A stretch of 64,000 bases of DNA from an uncultured Clostridia bacterium (GTDB taxonomy: Bacteria > Bacillota > Clostridia > Christensenellales > Aristaeellaceae). The notes below the pieces were generated by a model, which was given only the letters and a program-made list of their open reading frames with translations, ran no database searches and was not told where the DNA came from. A program made the translations under genes and the position numbers. Below, piece by piece: positions 36,229 to 46,214 of this stretch; position 1 is the stretch's first letter; each line of letters begins with the position of its first letter. The stretch lies in the NCBI GenBank assembly GCA_934663595.1, contig CAKUKM010000009.1:10843-74842 (forward strand), written 5' to 3'.

Positions 36229-39200
36229 TTACATTTCAAATTCAAACAGCGTAACCTGGCTCGTCTTCGGCAGATCGTTGATACAGCCGAGCTTTTCAAA
36301 CGTCGCAATCAGCGATTTGGGCACCTTGCGCCGCTGCATATCGTCCTGCGAAATAAACGGCCCGCCCTGTCTGGCCGCAACGAATCCCTCCGCCGCGCTC
36401 TGACCCACGCCGGGCAGCGACGTAATCGGCGGCAGTATCTCGCCGTCGTCGGCCAGCAGGTATTCCGTGGCGCTGGATTTGTAGATGTCCACCGGCTTTA
36501 CATGCACGCCGCGCAGATTCATCTCAATCAGTATTTCCAGTATCGTGTTCTCGTCGTCCATCGCGTCGGTGCGCTCGGAGCGGTCGAGCTCCTTAATCGC
36601 GTCGATCATCGCGCGCAGCTCGTCCACATTGCGCGTGGTCATGCGCGTCGCGTCGAAGCTCTCGGCGTTTCGGGAAAGATAGCAGCAGTAATACGCCGAC
36701 GGATAGAAGATCTTGAAATACGCGATTCTCAGCGCCATCGTGACATACGCGACGGCGTGCGCCTTCGGGAACATGTATTTGATCTTCTTGCAGCTGTCGA
36801 TGAACCACGGTGGCACCTGATCGTTGCCCACCAGCGCCTCCTCCATCTCGGGCTTCAGGCCCTTGCCCTTGCGGACGGATTCCATCGTCTTAAACGAAAT
36901 CTCCGAATCGATGCCGTAGGCGATCATCTGGTTCATGATGTCATCGCGTGTGCAGATGCATTCGCGCAGCGGAATGCCCTGGCGCACCAGATCCTGCGCG
37001 TTGCCGACCCACACGTCCGTGCCGTGCGAAAGGCCGGAAATGCGAATCAGTTCCTCCATGCTCTTCGGCTTCGTCTCCTTCAGCATGCCGCGCACGAATT
37101 TCGTTCCGAATTCGGGGACGCCCAGCGTGCCGCTCTCGGCCACGCCCAGCTCTTCGGGGGTAATCCCGAGCGCCTCGGTGCCGGAAAACAGCGAAATGAT
37201 CTTTCCAAATACCTCCGGATCGTTCAGGGGAACCGCCTGCGGCGCGATGCCGGTCAGATCCTGCAGCTTTCTCAGCATCGTCGGATCATCGTGGCCCAGC
37301 ACGTCGAGCTTGACCAGCACGTCGTGCATGGAGTTAAAGTCGAAGTGCGTGGTGATCGTATCGGTCGTCTGATCGTCCGCCGGATGCTGAATGGGCGTGA
37401 ACTGATAGATCTCGTAGTCCTTCGGCAGAACGACCATGCCCGCCGGATGCTGGCCGGTCGTGCGCTTTACGCCGGTAATGCCGCGCGCGAGGCGCTCCTT
37501 TTCCGCGTTCGTCAGGCTCAGATTGCGTTCCTCGGCGTATTTGAGCACGTAGCCATACGCCGTCTTTTCCGCAATCGTGCCGATCGTGCCCGCGCGGAAG
37601 CAGTTTTCTGCGCCGAACAGCTCCTTGATGTAATTGTGCGCCACCGGCTGATACACGCCGGAGAAGTTCAGATCGATATCCGGAACCTTGTTGCCCTTAA
37701 AGCCCAGGAACACCTCGAACGGGATGTTGAAGCCGTCCTTGTCCATCTGTGCGCCGCATTCCGGGCATTTCTTCGGCGGCAGATCCAGGCCGGTGGAATA
37801 CTCCTTCGGGATATCGAATTCATGGTGCTTGCATTTCGGGCAGACGTAGTGCGGCGGCAGCGAATTGACCTCCGTAATTCCCGAAAGATACGCCACCAGC
37901 GACGAGCCGACCGAGCCGCGCGAGCCGACGATATAGCCGTCCGACAGCGATTTCGCCACGAGCTTGACCGCAATCATGTAAAGCGTCGAAAATCCATAGC
38001 CGATGATCGCGCCCAGCTCCTTGTCCACGCGCTTCTGCACGATTTCCGGAAGGGGGGAGCCGTAAATCGATTCCGCCTTCGTCATCACGAGATTGCGCAG
38101 CTCGCCCTCGGCCTCCGGCCAGAACGGCTGGAACGTCTCCTTGCCCTCCGGATGCGGCAGGAATACCTTGACGTCGCCCACCAGATCGGCGATTTTGTTC
38201 GGATTCGCAATCACGATTTCCTTCGCCTTTTCGCGCCCGAGATACGAAAACTCCTCCAGCATTTCGTCCGTCGTCTTGAAATACAGCGGCGGCTGGAAGT
38301 CCGCGTCCTCGAAGCCGCGCGTCGCCAGCAATATCGCGCGGTAAATGCTGTCCGTCGGGTCCAGAAAATGCACGTCGCCGGTCGCGCAGACCGGGATATT
38401 CAGCTTTTCGCCGAGGCGCACGATCTTCCGGTTCAGCTCGCGCAGCCCGTCGTCGTCCCTGACCGTGCCCTCGCGCACCAAAAACGCGTTGTTGCCGATC
38501 GGCTGCACCTCGAGATAATCATAGAATTTCGCGATTCGCTCGATCTCGGATTCGCGCTCGCCCGCCAGCACCGCGCGGAACAGCTCGCCCGATTCGCAGG
38601 CGCTGCCCACAATCAGCCCCTCGCGGTATTTCTCGATCAGGCTGCGCGGTATGCGCGGCGTGCGGTGGAAGTAATTCAGATGCGCCTCGCTCACCAGCCG
38701 GTACAGGTTCGTAATGCCCGTCTGCGAGGTTGCGAGCAATATGATGTGATACGCCTGCTTGCCCGCGTCCACCTGGAAGCAGTAGTTGATCTCGCGCAGT
38801 CTGGATACGCTCTTGCGCGATTTCAGCTCCTCCAGCATCTTCATCAGCACCAGCGCCGTCGCGCGCGCGTCGTGCACCGCGCGGTGCGCGTTCGTGAGCG
38901 AAACGTTGAACAGCTTCGCCAGCGTCCCCAGCTTGTGGTTTTTGATGTTCGGATAGAGATTGCGCGCCAGCGCCAGCGTATCCAGCGTCACGAAATCAAA
39001 TTCGCGCCCGATCAGCGGGAACGCGCGCTTGAAAAACGACATGTCAAACGCCGCGTTGTGCGCGACCAGCACCGCACCCTCGCAGAATTTGGCGAAATCC
39101 GGCATCGCCTCGCGCAGCGTGCGCTTGCCGCTCAGCATTGCGGATGTAATTCCGGTAATTTCCACGATCTTGTCCGGCAGCGGCCGGCAGGGATCGATCA

Positions 39201-40566
39201 GCTCGGAGAACGAATCGACCTCCACGCCGTTTTCAAACCGCACCGCGCCGATTTCGATGATCTCGTCCGTAAACGTATTCAGACCCGTGGTTTCCACGTC
39301 CAGCACCACATACGTGCTCGAATCGATTTCCTCGTCGCCCGCGGCCTTCACGATATCGGCCGCATCCTCGATCAGATAGCCCTCGCACCCGGGAATCAGC
39401 TTGATTCCCGCCTTTTTCGCCGCGCCGAACGCCTCCGGGAACGACTGCACCACGCCGTGATCCGTGACCGCAATCGCCTTATGGCCCCATGCCGCGGCCT
39501 GCTTGATCAGGTCGGTCGCCGTCGCGCACGCGTCCATGGTCGAAAACGTGGTGTGCAAATGCAGCTCCACGCGCTTCTCGCTCGCCGTATCGCGGCGCAC
39601 CGGCTTTTCGGCCTCCATAATATCGGAAACCATCAAAACCATTTCGCGCTTGAAATCGTCGTAGCGATAGCTGCCGCGCACGGTGGCCCATTTGCCGTCC
39701 TTCAGCTTTGCGGAAAGCGCGTCCGCCTGCGCCTGCAGCGTCTTCGCACTCGTCTCCGCGCCGCGCCGCCCGCCCAGAAACAGCTTGCAGTTCACCGAGC
39801 CCAGCCGGTCGGTCATCGAGAACGTCACGATTTTGGTCTTGCCGTTCTTCGTGTCGCGCATGTCCAGGCCGGACACCTCGCCGCGCACCGTGCAGCGGCC
39901 CACGTCCTCGGTCAGCTCGTTCATGTCCAGAATCGAATCGTGAATCGGCTTTCCGTAAACCACGTCCGCCGGCATCGGCTTTTTGTCGTTCGCGGCGCTC
40001 TTTGCGCGCAGCGTCGTGTCCATCGCCAGCGCCTCGGCCTCGCGCGCGCGCGCCTCGGCGATCTCCTGAATGCGCTTTTCCTCGCCGCCGCGCACGGAAA
40101 TCGTCGCCGCGCAGGCAATTCCAAACATCTCGCGCATCAGCGTCTCAATGCGCCGGTCGATGCCGCGCATGCGCAAAAACGCCGCGCCCTCCTCGGACGA
40201 GACGCTGATATTCAGCTTGTCCCCCTCCAGCGACCAGTCCTCGCCGGTAAACCGGAGAAACGACGCGCTGCCCGGGCTCTCCAGCCACAGCTTATCCCTT
40301 AAAACGCCCAGCGCCATCGCGATATTGCCGCGCACGCGCTCGCCCAGCTCCGGATAGCTGATCAGCGTTTCCACCTTCACCGCCGGAAACGCGCCGGCAA
40401 AGCGACCCTCCACCAGCGTGCTTTCAACGCTCGATAAAAGGCGCGTCGAATTCAGACGCACCTGCATGTTTCCCGTTTGTTTGGAGATCGAAACGCGCGC
40501 GAGGCTCAGGCATTTCGCCAGCTCGCCATCATCCGTTTCAATCAGCTTTCGCCATACCTCGCTCAT
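36229..40566 (-). CDS. polC: DNA polymerase III alpha subunit, Gram-positive type
   Basis: PolC (1445 residues, the usual length) is the main replicative polymerase of low-GC Gram-positives. Order: N-terminal domains with an OB fold (about 225-310), PHP domain (HLHTTFSTMDA, then VTDHGV) split by a DEDDh proofreading exonuclease (VLDVETTGLNTFTDEIIEIGA, then HRAVHDARATA), and the polymerase core with VGSRGSVGSS and catalytic PDIDLNFSG. A zinc-binding set sits at CPKCKHHEFD...CPECG. Nothing important is missing. It is the penultimate gene of the long frr operon. Confidence 0.98.
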   Translation of the reverse strand: MSEVWRKLIETDDGELAKCLSLARVSISKQTGNMQVRLNSTRLLSSVESTLVEGRFAGAFPAVKVETLISYPELGERVRGNIAMALGVLRDKLWLESPGSASFLRFTGEDWSLEGDKLNISVSSEEGAAFLRMRGIDRRIETLMREMFGIACAATISVRGGEEKRIQEIAEARAREAEALAMDTTLRAKSAANDKKPMPADVVYGKPIHDSILDMNELTEDVGRCTVRGEVSGLDMRDTKNGKTKIVTFSMTDRLGSVNCKLFLGGRRGAETSAKTLQAQADALSAKLKDGKWATVRGSYRYDDFKREMVLMVSDIMEAEKPVRRDTASEKRVELHLHTTFSTMDACATATDLIKQAAAWGHKAIAVTDHGVVQSFPEAFGAAKKAGIKLIPGCEGYLIEDAADIVKAAGDEEIDSSTYVVLDVETTGLNTFTDEIIEIGAVRFENGVEVDSFSELIDPCRPLPDKIVEITGITSAMLSGKRTLREAMPDFAKFCEGAVLVAHNAAFDMSFFKRAFPLIGREFDFVTLDTLALARNLYPNIKNHKLGTLAKLFNVSLTNAHRAVHDARATALVLMKMLEELKSRKSVSRLREINYCFQVDAGKQAYHIILLATSQTGITNLYRLVSEAHLNYFHRTPRIPRSLIEKYREGLIVGSACESGELFRAVLAGERESEIERIAKFYDYLEVQPIGNNAFLVREGTVRDDDGLRELNRKIVRLGEKLNIPVCATGDVHFLDPTDSIYRAILLATRGFEDADFQPPLYFKTTDEMLEEFSYLGREKAKEIVIANPNKIADLVGDVKVFLPHPEGKETFQPFWPEAEGELRNLVMTKAESIYGSPLPEIVQKRVDKELGAIIGYGFSTLYMIAVKLVAKSLSDGYIVGSRGSVGSSLVAYLSGITEVNSLPPHYVCPKCKHHEFDIPKEYSTGLDLPPKKCPECGAQMDKDGFNIPFEVFLGFKGNKVPDIDLNFSGVYQPVAHNYIKELFGAENCFRAGTIGTIAEKTAYGYVLKYAEERNLSLTNAEKERLARGITGVKRTTGQHPAGMVVLPKDYEIYQFTPIQHPADDQTTDTITTHFDFNSMHDVLVKLDVLGHDDPTMLRKLQDLTGIAPQAVPLNDPEVFGKIISLFSGTEALGITPEELGVAESGTLGVPEFGTKFVRGMLKETKPKSMEELIRISGLSHGTDVWVGNAQDLVRQGIPLRECICTRDDIMNQMIAYGIDSEISFKTMESVRKGKGLKPEMEEALVGNDQVPPWFIDSCKKIKYMFPKAHAVAYVTMALRIAYFKIFYPSAYYCCYLSRNAESFDATRMTTRNVDELRAMIDAIKELDRSERTDAMDDENTILEILIEMNLRGVHVKPVDIYKSSATEYLLADDGEILPPITSLPGVGQSAAEGFVAARQGGPFISQDDMQRRKVPKSLIATFEKLGCINDLPKTSQVTLFEFEM

Positions 40567-41179
40567 CTGCCGCCTCCTCGCGCAGGCGATTCATAACGAA
40601 TCCCGCCGCGTAAAACGTCGTCTCGTAGCGCATAAAGTCCAGAATGTGCTCGTCCCACTGCAGATTCATGCTCGCCGGGAACTCGTCGTCCGCGTCCCAG
40701 AACAGAATCCGCATCTTGATTTCCTTAAGCACCGGAATATCAAAGCCCACATCGCCCGTGCCGGTCCGTTCGCCGCCCAGGCGCTCGCACGCCGCGGAAA
40801 GCAGCGCGCATTTGCCGGAAAAACAGTTCGCCGAATCCTGAAACAGGCTGCCGTTCGGCGCGGAGGACACGTTTCTCTGGTTCCACGCGTTCTGAAACCG
40901 CCCGGAAACGCGCGCGCCCGGCTTCGCATCGCAGAGGATATCGTAAATCGTCATGCCGTCGCCGTGGCCGGCGGGCTGCCACCGTTCCTTCAGAAATTCA
41001 ATCGCGCCGGTCGCGCGCTCAATGCGATACGGCCGCGCAACGAACGTAAGATACAGATACCGCTCGTCCGCATTTAATGAAAACCGGTCGATGATCGCCT
41101 GCTGGTCGTATTTCAAAAACAGCTCGCGCGTCCGCACCAGCGTGATCTGGTAATTGTCCCGCTTTTCAGGCGCGCTCAT
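40538..41179 (-). CDS. DUF3786 protein
   Basis: A 213-residue cytoplasmic protein starting MSAPEKRDNYQITLVRTRELFLKYD. The closing ILFWDADDEFPASMNLQWDEHILDFMRYETTFY matches my recollection of DUF3786, a family with no known function. GGAGG precedes the start at 41179. It overlaps the ispG stop by 14 bp upstream and the polC start by 29 bp downstream, so it is tightly inside the operon. Confidence 0.8.
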   Translation of the reverse strand: MSAPEKRDNYQITLVRTRELFLKYDQQAIIDRFSLNADERYLYLTFVARPYRIERATGAIEFLKERWQPAGHGDGMTIYDILCDAKPGARVSGRFQNAWNQRNVSSAPNGSLFQDSANCFSGKCALLSAACERLGGERTGTGDVGFDIPVLKEIKMRILFWDADDEFPASMNLQWDEHILDFMRYETTFYAAGFVMNRLREEAADERGMAKAD

Positions 41180-42215
41180 CGGCAATCCTCCTGATTTCGG
41201 CAATCAGTGCCTCGGCCAGATCGCCCTTCACCGCGCGCGGCTTCTGTCCCTTCACGAACAGCGCGCCGCCATCGCGCCCGCCGGCAACGCCGAGATCGGC
41301 CTCCTTCGCCTCGCCCGGGCCGTTTACGATGCAGCCCATGACCGCGACCTTCATCGGAATGCGAATGTCGCGCGTCGCCTCGCGCACGCGGGTGGCGATG
41401 CCGGAAACGTCGATCGTCGTGCGCCCGCAGGTCGGGCAGGACACGATTTCAATAAAATCGCGCCTGAGACCGCACGCACGCAGGATCGAAAGCCCCGCCT
41501 CGACCTCCGGAACCGGATCGCCGGAGAGCGACACGCGAATCGTATCGCCGATGCCCTCCATCAGCAGCGTTCCGATGCCGACCGCGCTTTTGACCACGCC
41601 CACGTCCGCCGTGCCGGATTCGGTCACGCCGATATGCTGCGGGTAATCGCTCGTCCGCGCCGCCAGACGGCAGGCCTCGATCATCGTTTTCACGTCCGTC
41701 GCCTTATAGGACAGCACGATCTGGTCATAGCCCGCGCGCTCGAGCATGCGCGCGTGGTTCAGACCGCTTTCGACCATCGCCTCGGGCGTCACGCCGCCGT
41801 ATTTATTCAATAAATCCTTTTCAATCGACCCGGAATTGACGCCGATGCGCACCGGAATGCGATGCTGCTTTAAGCAGTCCGCCAGAATCCGCACATTCTT
41901 TTCGCCGCCGATATTGCCGGGATTGATGCGCACCTTCGCGATGCCGTTTTCGATGGACTCAATCGCCAGCCGGTAATCAAAGTGAATGTCCGCCACCAGC
42001 GGAACGGGGCTTCCGTCCACCAGCGCGCGCACCGCCTTCGCGCACGCCTCGTCATACACCGAAACGCGCACGATATCCGCGCCGGCCGCCGCCATGGCGC
42101 GAATCTGTTTTAACGTCGCCTCCACATCCCGGGTGTCGGTGTTCGTCATCGTCTGAACCGATACCGGCGCGCCGCCGCCGATCGCGACCGCGCCCGCATG
42201 CACCTGCTTCGTCAT
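41166..42215 (-). CDS. ispG: 4-hydroxy-3-methylbut-2-en-1-yl diphosphate synthase
   Basis: IspG/GcpE (349 residues, the short bacterial form) is the [4Fe-4S] enzyme that makes HMBPP in the MEP isoprenoid pathway. Cluster cysteines lie in SCPTCGRT and GCIVNGPGEA. It begins VHAGAVAIGGGAPVSVQTMTNTDT, typical of the family. It overlaps rseP by 4 bp. With dxr in the same operon it serves undecaprenyl-lipid synthesis. Confidence 0.96.
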   Translation of the reverse strand: MTKQVHAGAVAIGGGAPVSVQTMTNTDTRDVEATLKQIRAMAAAGADIVRVSVYDEACAKAVRALVDGSPVPLVADIHFDYRLAIESIENGIAKVRINPGNIGGEKNVRILADCLKQHRIPVRIGVNSGSIEKDLLNKYGGVTPEAMVESGLNHARMLERAGYDQIVLSYKATDVKTMIEACRLAARTSDYPQHIGVTESGTADVGVVKSAVGIGTLLMEGIGDTIRVSLSGDPVPEVEAGLSILRACGLRRDFIEIVSCPTCGRTTIDVSGIATRVREATRDIRIPMKVAVMGCIVNGPGEAKEADLGVAGGRDGGALFVKGQKPRAVKGDLAEALIAEIRRIADERA

Positions 42216-43279
42216 GGCGTGCCTCCAATGGTCTTTATCAGATTCGGTATATTCACAATATCGTGCCAGGTGAGCGCCACGAACAGAATCAGAATCAGCC
42301 CGAATCCGATCAGGTGCACCATGCCCTCCTTCTCCGGCGGCACGGGCTTTCCGCGGATCGCCTCAACGATCAGGAACACCAGCCGCCCGCCGTCCAGCGC
42401 CGGAATGGGCAGAAGATTCATAATTCCCAGATTCAGCGAAATCAGGAACAGGATATCCCAGATCATGCTGCGGTCGCGCTGCATGACCTCGCTGATTACG
42501 ACCACCGTGCCGACCGTGCCGGTCATCTCATTCGCGCCCTCGCCGTGGAAAATCAGCTTCCGCAGCGTGTCGAACAGCTGCTCGGTCACGTTCGCCATCA
42601 TGCGCCCGGATGCGGGAATCGCCTCGAAAAAGCCGTATCTCCGCGTCTGGAACACCACGCCCAGCAGATAGCTCTTCGAGCCGTCCTCGTTCTGAATCTC
42701 CTTCGGCGACGCATTGATCTCAAGCGTCTCCTCGCCGCGGCGCACGGTGAGACGAATCTCGCCGCCCTGCGCGATCTGCTGGCTCAGCGCCTGTGTGCCG
42801 GTCGAATTCTGCGCAATTTCCGCGCCGTTTGCAGCCAGAATCGCATCTCCCGGAAGCAGTCCCGCCTCCTGCGCCGCCGACGCATCCACCACCTGATTCA
42901 CCACCGGGTACACGTCCGCATTGTAAAACAGGCACAGCATCGCGATTCCCGCCAGAAACGCGACCAGAAAATTCATCGCCGGGCCCGCGAACACGGTCAG
43001 AATCCGCTTCCATACGCTCGCGTTGTTCATCGCGTCCGGCGCGGAATTGCTCTCGTCCTCGCCCACGAATTTGCAGAAGCCGCCCAGCGGAATCGCGCGC
43101 AGCGAAAACTGCGTGCCCTTTCGCTTCCAGCCCAGCAGCTTCGGCCCAAATCCGACCGAGAACTCCACCACGCCGACGCCGCACAGCCGGCCGACGATGA
43201 AGTGGCCGAATTCATGAAAGACGATGATTACGCCCAGAATCACAATCGCCAGAAGAATATACAGAATATTGCTCAGCAT
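42212..43279 (-). CDS. rseP: Site-2 intramembrane metalloprotease RseP
   Basis: A 355-residue S2P protease. The zinc motif HEFGH is at residues 22-26 in the first membrane helix and NLLPIPALDGG provides the LDG motif near the C-terminus. A PDZ domain (about 120-200) lies between. It cleaves anti-sigma factors and signal-peptide remnants in the membrane. Located between dxr and ispG, the usual place. Confidence 0.95.
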   Translation of the reverse strand: MLSNILYILLAIVILGVIIVFHEFGHFIVGRLCGVGVVEFSVGFGPKLLGWKRKGTQFSLRAIPLGGFCKFVGEDESNSAPDAMNNASVWKRILTVFAGPAMNFLVAFLAGIAMLCLFYNADVYPVVNQVVDASAAQEAGLLPGDAILAANGAEIAQNSTGTQALSQQIAQGGEIRLTVRRGEETLEINASPKEIQNEDGSKSYLLGVVFQTRRYGFFEAIPASGRMMANVTEQLFDTLRKLIFHGEGANEMTGTVGTVVVISEVMQRDRSMIWDILFLISLNLGIMNLLPIPALDGGRLVFLIVEAIRGKPVPPEKEGMVHLIGFGLILILFVALTWHDIVNIPNLIKTIGGTP

Positions 43280-44422
43280 TTACGCCCTCCCGAGAATTTC
43301 CCCTGTCAGCGCGCGCGCCCGCGCGTCCGCTTCATAAACGTCCGCGATCGACGAAATGTCCGCTCTCTCGAGCTTCTCCATCGCCTCCGCAATCGCGCGC
43401 GCAATGCGCCCGAACGGTATTTCGCGCCTCAAAAACGCCGCGACCGCCGCCTCGTTCGCCCCGTTGAACACAACCGGCGCGCTTCCGCCCGCTTTCAGCG
43501 CGTCCACCGCCATCTTCAAGCACGGAAAGCGCTCCGTATCCGGCGCGCGGAACGTGAGCTTTGCAAGAGCGGCAAAATCCAGCGGCTTTGCGTCGTAGGG
43601 CAAGCGCTCCGGATAGCCCATCGCATAGCCGATCGGGCCGCGCATGTCCGGATTGCCCAGCTGCGCGAGCACCGCGCCGTCCTCGAATTCAATCATCGAA
43701 TGAATCACGCTCTCCGGATGCACCACGACGTTGATCCGCTCCGCCGGCATGGAAAACAGATAGTGTGCCTCGATCACCTCGAGGCCCTTGTTCACCATCG
43801 TCGCGCAGTCGACGGTGATCTTCGCGCCCATCTTCCAGTTCGGATGCCTGAGCACGTCCTCGACCGAAGCCGTCTGAATCGCCTCGCAGCTCCAATCGCG
43901 CAGCGCGCCGCCGGACGCGGTCAAATGCAATCGCCGCACGGGATTTCCGCCCCGCGCCTGCAGGCACTGGAAGATCGCCGAATGCTCGCTGTCCACCGGA
44001 AGCAGCGGCTTATTCAGCCGCTTCGCCTTTTCCATTACGAGATTGCCGCCCGTGACCAGCGCCTCTTTATTGGCCAGCAGCACGCGCTCGGAAACGTCCA
44101 GCGCCGTAAGCACCGCGTCCAAACCCGCGATTCCCACGATCGCGCACAGCGCGTCCTGCGATTTCGCCGCCTTCAGCGCGTTTACGCACGCGTCTTTCCC
44201 GAAAAACCATTCGCAGAAGCGCAGATCCTCCGGAATCTCGTCCGGCTCGCAGACCAGCGCCGCCGCGTCGGGCCTGAATTCGCGCACGAGATCAAACAGC
44301 TTCTCCTTCGACGCGTTCGCCGCCAGACAGTTTACATAAAATCGCTCCGGATACCGCCGCGCCAGATCCAGCGTCTGCGTGCCGATCGAGCCGGTCGCGC
44401 CCAAAACCGCTATCGTTCGCAT
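43280..44422 (-). CDS. dxr: 1-deoxy-D-xylulose 5-phosphate reductoisomerase
   Basis: Dxr (380 residues) makes MEP, the committed step of the MEP pathway. The NADPH-binding start IAVLGATGSIGTQTLDL and the substrate loop LTASGGALRDW are present, as is the metal/acid block NWKMGAKITVDCATMVNKGLEVIEAHYLF. It abuts rseP directly. Confidence 0.96.
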   Translation of the reverse strand: MRTIAVLGATGSIGTQTLDLARRYPERFYVNCLAANASKEKLFDLVREFRPDAAALVCEPDEIPEDLRFCEWFFGKDACVNALKAAKSQDALCAIVGIAGLDAVLTALDVSERVLLANKEALVTGGNLVMEKAKRLNKPLLPVDSEHSAIFQCLQARGGNPVRRLHLTASGGALRDWSCEAIQTASVEDVLRHPNWKMGAKITVDCATMVNKGLEVIEAHYLFSMPAERINVVVHPESVIHSMIEFEDGAVLAQLGNPDMRGPIGYAMGYPERLPYDAKPLDFAALAKLTFRAPDTERFPCLKMAVDALKAGGSAPVVFNGANEAAVAAFLRREIPFGRIARAIAEAMEKLERADISSIADVYEADARARALTGEILGRA

Positions 44423-44428
44423 TCAAAA

Positions 44429-45304
44429 TCACCTCATGATCTGAAAAAACACCGCGCACACCGCGCCGCAGAACAGGATGCCGTCGAACCGATCCATCAC
44501 GCCGCCATGGCCGGGAAAGATCGTTCCATAGTCCTTTACGCCGCAATGGCGCTTCACCAGCGACGCCGTCAGATCCCCGATCTGCGACATCGCGCCCGCA
44601 AACACGCCCATAATCGCAAATCCGGGGATCGAGAACTCCGCCTCCGCCTCGCCGATTCGAAGCGCCTGCGCGATTCCCGCCGTCTCCTGCGCCCAATCCA
44701 GCAGCCATGCCACCAGCATCGCAAACACGGCGCTCGCGACCAGTCCGCCGATCGAGCCCTCGATCGTCTTCTTCGGGCTGATTTCGGGCGAGAGCTTATG
44801 TTTGCCCAGCGCCATTCCGGTAAACAGCGCGAACACATCGTTGATCGAAGCCAGGAAGAACGCGATCAGCAGCGCCGCCAGCGCCATCGTGGCGTTTGGA
44901 ATGTCCTGCAGCGACGCGAGCATCGAAAACAGGAATCCCGGATACGCCATTGGCAGCACCGTGGCCGAAAGCGCCGGGAAATCGACCCTGCCGCGCAGCA
45001 CGATCGCGCTCAAGCCCATCAGAAGGCCGATTGCCAGCGCCGCCGCCTGCGCGTTCATGCTCCGCAGCCATTCCGGCGCGCCGGGCGCGTTCGCCCCCGC
45101 CTGCAGTCCGATCGCGAGCACGGCATAGACATAGCCCGCCCATTCCGCGGGCTTCGCGCCGGTCTTTTTGATCGCGCGATACACCTCGAACATGCCGATC
45201 AGCATTGCCGCAAGCATCAGCGCCCGCAGCGGCCAGCCCCGCAGGTAGATTCCCCCCAGAATGATCGCGGTAAACACCGCGCCCGTCGCCACACGCTTGA
45301 GCAT
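44429..45304 (-). CDS. cdsA: Phosphatidate cytidylyltransferase
   Basis: CdsA (291 residues, eight or so membrane segments) makes CDP-diacylglycerol from phosphatidate and CTP. The C-terminal signature SQIGDLTASLVKRHCGVKDYGTIFPGHGGVMDRFDG is complete. It sits between uppS and dxr, as in most Firmicutes. Confidence 0.96.
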   Translation of the reverse strand: MLKRVATGAVFTAIILGGIYLRGWPLRALMLAAMLIGMFEVYRAIKKTGAKPAEWAGYVYAVLAIGLQAGANAPGAPEWLRSMNAQAAALAIGLLMGLSAIVLRGRVDFPALSATVLPMAYPGFLFSMLASLQDIPNATMALAALLIAFFLASINDVFALFTGMALGKHKLSPEISPKKTIEGSIGGLVASAVFAMLVAWLLDWAQETAGIAQALRIGEAEAEFSIPGFAIMGVFAGAMSQIGDLTASLVKRHCGVKDYGTIFPGHGGVMDRFDGILFCGAVCAVFFQIMR

Positions 45305-45328
45305 GTCGTTTCCTCCGTTTTTTAAGGA

Positions 45329-46138
45329 TTATGCGTTTCCGAACCGGCGCTTGCGCATGGAATACGCTCTGAGCGAATTCAGATAGGCCGCGCGGTCGTA
45401 ATCCGGCCAATAGGTCTTTTCAAATACCATCTCAGTATACGCCGTCTGCCACGGCAGGAAGTTCGAAAGCCGCATTTCGCCGCTGGTGCGAATCAGCAGA
45501 TCCACGTCCGGCTGGCCGGCGGTATACAGCTCGCCCGCAAACGCCGCCTCGTCGATCGCGTCCGGCTCCAGCTCGCCGGCTTTGACCCTTCCGGCAAGCG
45601 CCTTCGCCGCGCGAACCAGCTCGGCGCGCCCGCCGTAATTCAGCGCGATATTCAGATTCAGGCCCGTATTGTCCTTCGTGCGCTCCATCGCCGCCCTGAC
45701 CGCGTCGCGCTGCGCCTCGGGAAGGCCCTCCACGTCGCCCAGTATGCGAATGCAGACGTTCTTTGCGTCCAGCTCGTCGATTTCGGAGGCGAAGTATTTA
45801 AGCAAAAGCCCCATCAGGGCATTGACCTCTTCCTTCGACCGCGACCAGTTCTCCGTCGAAAACGCATACAGCGTCAGATGCTTAATTCCCCAATCGTCGC
45901 TCGCGCGAATGATTTCGCGAACGGCCTCGGTGCCCGCGGCGTGTCCGGCCGAGCGCGGAAGCCCGCGCTGCACCGCCCAGCGGCCGTTGCCGTCCATGAT
46001 AATCGCCACGTGCTTCGGCAGGTTGTCTGGCGGCAGCGCCTGCTGCTGCGCCTCTCCCGGCGAAACCGCAACGGTAATGTATTTCGTTCTTCCGCGAAGC
46101 ATATTCTGCATGAGCCTGCCCAGTTTTTCCGCAAACAT
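45329..46138 (-). CDS. uppS: Isoprenyl (undecaprenyl diphosphate) synthase
   Basis: A 269-residue cis-prenyltransferase. HVAIIMDGNGRWAVQRGL holds the catalytic Asp, and RTSGEMRLSNFLPWQTAYTEM is the C-terminal signature. GAGGAGG stands six bases before the ATG at 46138. The N-terminal 35 residues are longer than in most UppS proteins. It makes the lipid carrier of wall synthesis from MEP-pathway isoprenoids. Confidence 0.95.
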   Translation of the reverse strand: MFAEKLGRLMQNMLRGRTKYITVAVSPGEAQQQALPPDNLPKHVAIIMDGNGRWAVQRGLPRSAGHAAGTEAVREIIRASDDWGIKHLTLYAFSTENWSRSKEEVNALMGLLLKYFASEIDELDAKNVCIRILGDVEGLPEAQRDAVRAAMERTKDNTGLNLNIALNYGGRAELVRAAKALAGRVKAGELEPDAIDEAAFAGELYTAGQPDVDLLIRTSGEMRLSNFLPWQTAYTEMVFEKTYWPDYDRAAYLNSLRAYSMRKRRFGNA

Positions 46139-46214
46139 CCTGCCGCCTCCTCTACAATGTCATAATGGGCAGCCGCGCGGGCTGCCCAATGAATGTGCGA
46201 TAATATGAATCGGG

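Noticed and set aside
35950..40302. A 1,450-residue rightward open frame opposite polC
   Set aside because: Same composition bias, antisense to a certain gene.
42263..45325. A 1,020-residue rightward open frame opposite rseP, dxr and cdsA
   Set aside because: Antisense of three certain genes, no domain.
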